Origin: Campylobacterota bacterium
GTDB lineage: Bacteria > Campylobacterota > Campylobacteria > Campylobacterales > SZUA-545
DNA length: 6,952 nucleotides
Assembly: GCA_003561815.1 (NCBI GenBank)
Contig: PWVP01000127.1
Coordinates: 1-6,952, forward strand
Direction: 5' to 3'
Shown piece after piece: positions 6,848 to 6,952 of the stretch (the first letter of the stretch is position 1; each line of letters starts with the position of its first letter). Under the pieces are notes generated by a model that ran no database searches, had not been told where the DNA came from, and saw nothing but the letters and a program-made list of their open reading frames with translations. The translations under genes were made by a program, and so were the position numbers.

Positions 6848-6952
6848 ATGAAACTACCCGTTGCCCTGATCCAGCAAAGCTGCACCGAAAACGCCGAAGA
6901 GAACCGCGCTAAAAGCGCCGCTTTGATTGAGAAGGCGGCTGGGGGGGGTGCG
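6848..6952 (+). CDS. aguB: Carbon-nitrogen hydrolase, probably N-carbamoylputrescine amidase, 3' truncated by window end
   Basis: Only 35 residues are visible. The start MKLPVALIQQSCTENAEEN closely fits the first strand and helix of N-carbamoylputrescine amidases (VALIQQSCT followed by N..K), the nitrilase-superfamily enzymes that convert N-carbamoylputrescine to putrescine, CO2 and ammonia in the agmatine route of polyamine synthesis. The catalytic Glu-Lys-Cys triad of this superfamily would lie beyond the window edge, with the Glu only a few residues further on. ATG at 6848 is preceded by GAAAGG (6836-6841) six bases away. The gene diverges from valS across 72 bases. No clear promoter is seen for it; TGTTAT at 6821-6826 is a weak -10 candidate lacking a partner -35. 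Codons 32-34 contain an uninterrupted run of eight G. The family call is firm; the exact substrate is inferred. Confidence 0.78.
   Translation, partial: MKLPVALIQQSCTENAEENRAKSAALIEKAAGGGA
6941..6948 (+). repeat. Run of eight G inside the amidase reading frame
   Basis: Eight consecutive G residues encode part of an AGGGA peptide at residues 31-35 of the amidase. The frame is open through the tract in the form given here. Homopolymeric G tracts of about this length are known sites of slipped-strand length change in Campylobacter and Helicobacter; whether this one varies is unknown. Confidence 0.9.

Overview
The window looks like ordinary chromosome from a GC-rich member of the Campylobacterota (Epsilonproteobacteria). 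The strongest evidence is the 859-residue valyl-tRNA synthetase, which recalls the Helicobacter/Campylobacter enzymes through its core motifs, its Cys-rich zinc-binding segments and its short C-terminal coiled coil. The start of a gene resembling N-carbamoylputrescine amidase, common in that phylum, sits divergently beside it. Base composition is well above 50% GC by eye, high for the group. The taxonomic call is from remembered family resemblance, not a search.

Layout. Positions 1-901 (+) hold the 3' end of a phosphorelay protein (end of a receiver domain plus a histidine phosphotransfer domain), overlapped by 8 bases by a short alpha/beta-hydrolase-like gene that seems to lack its catalytic residues. 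A promoter at about 963-996 drives a monocistronic HU gene (1031-1303), followed by a GC-rich hairpin. A second promoter (1387-1414) precedes a 508-codon gene of unknown function with a long coiled coil. Right behind it, with an extended -10 box overlapping or touching its end, comes a second unknown, mostly helical gene of about 400 codons. That gene collides tail to tail with valS (4196-6775, minus strand), their stop codons sharing the sequence TCATAA. valS and the amidase gene (6848 to the window edge) diverge from a 72-base spacer.

Genes on the plus strand up to 4201 are packed closely and every intergenic gap is under 140 bases, so there is no empty stretch to explain. No tRNA, rRNA, CRISPR array, insertion sequence or prophage gene was seen. 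HU (nucleoid structure) and ValRS (translation) are housekeeping genes. The parts least explained are the two unknown proteins at 1439-4201, the hydrolase-like protein joined to the phosphorelay gene, the repeated TACAAT promoter boxes, and the runs of G on the plus strand, the longest being eight G inside the amidase gene. I found no convincing evidence of a new defence, mobile or RNA-based system.
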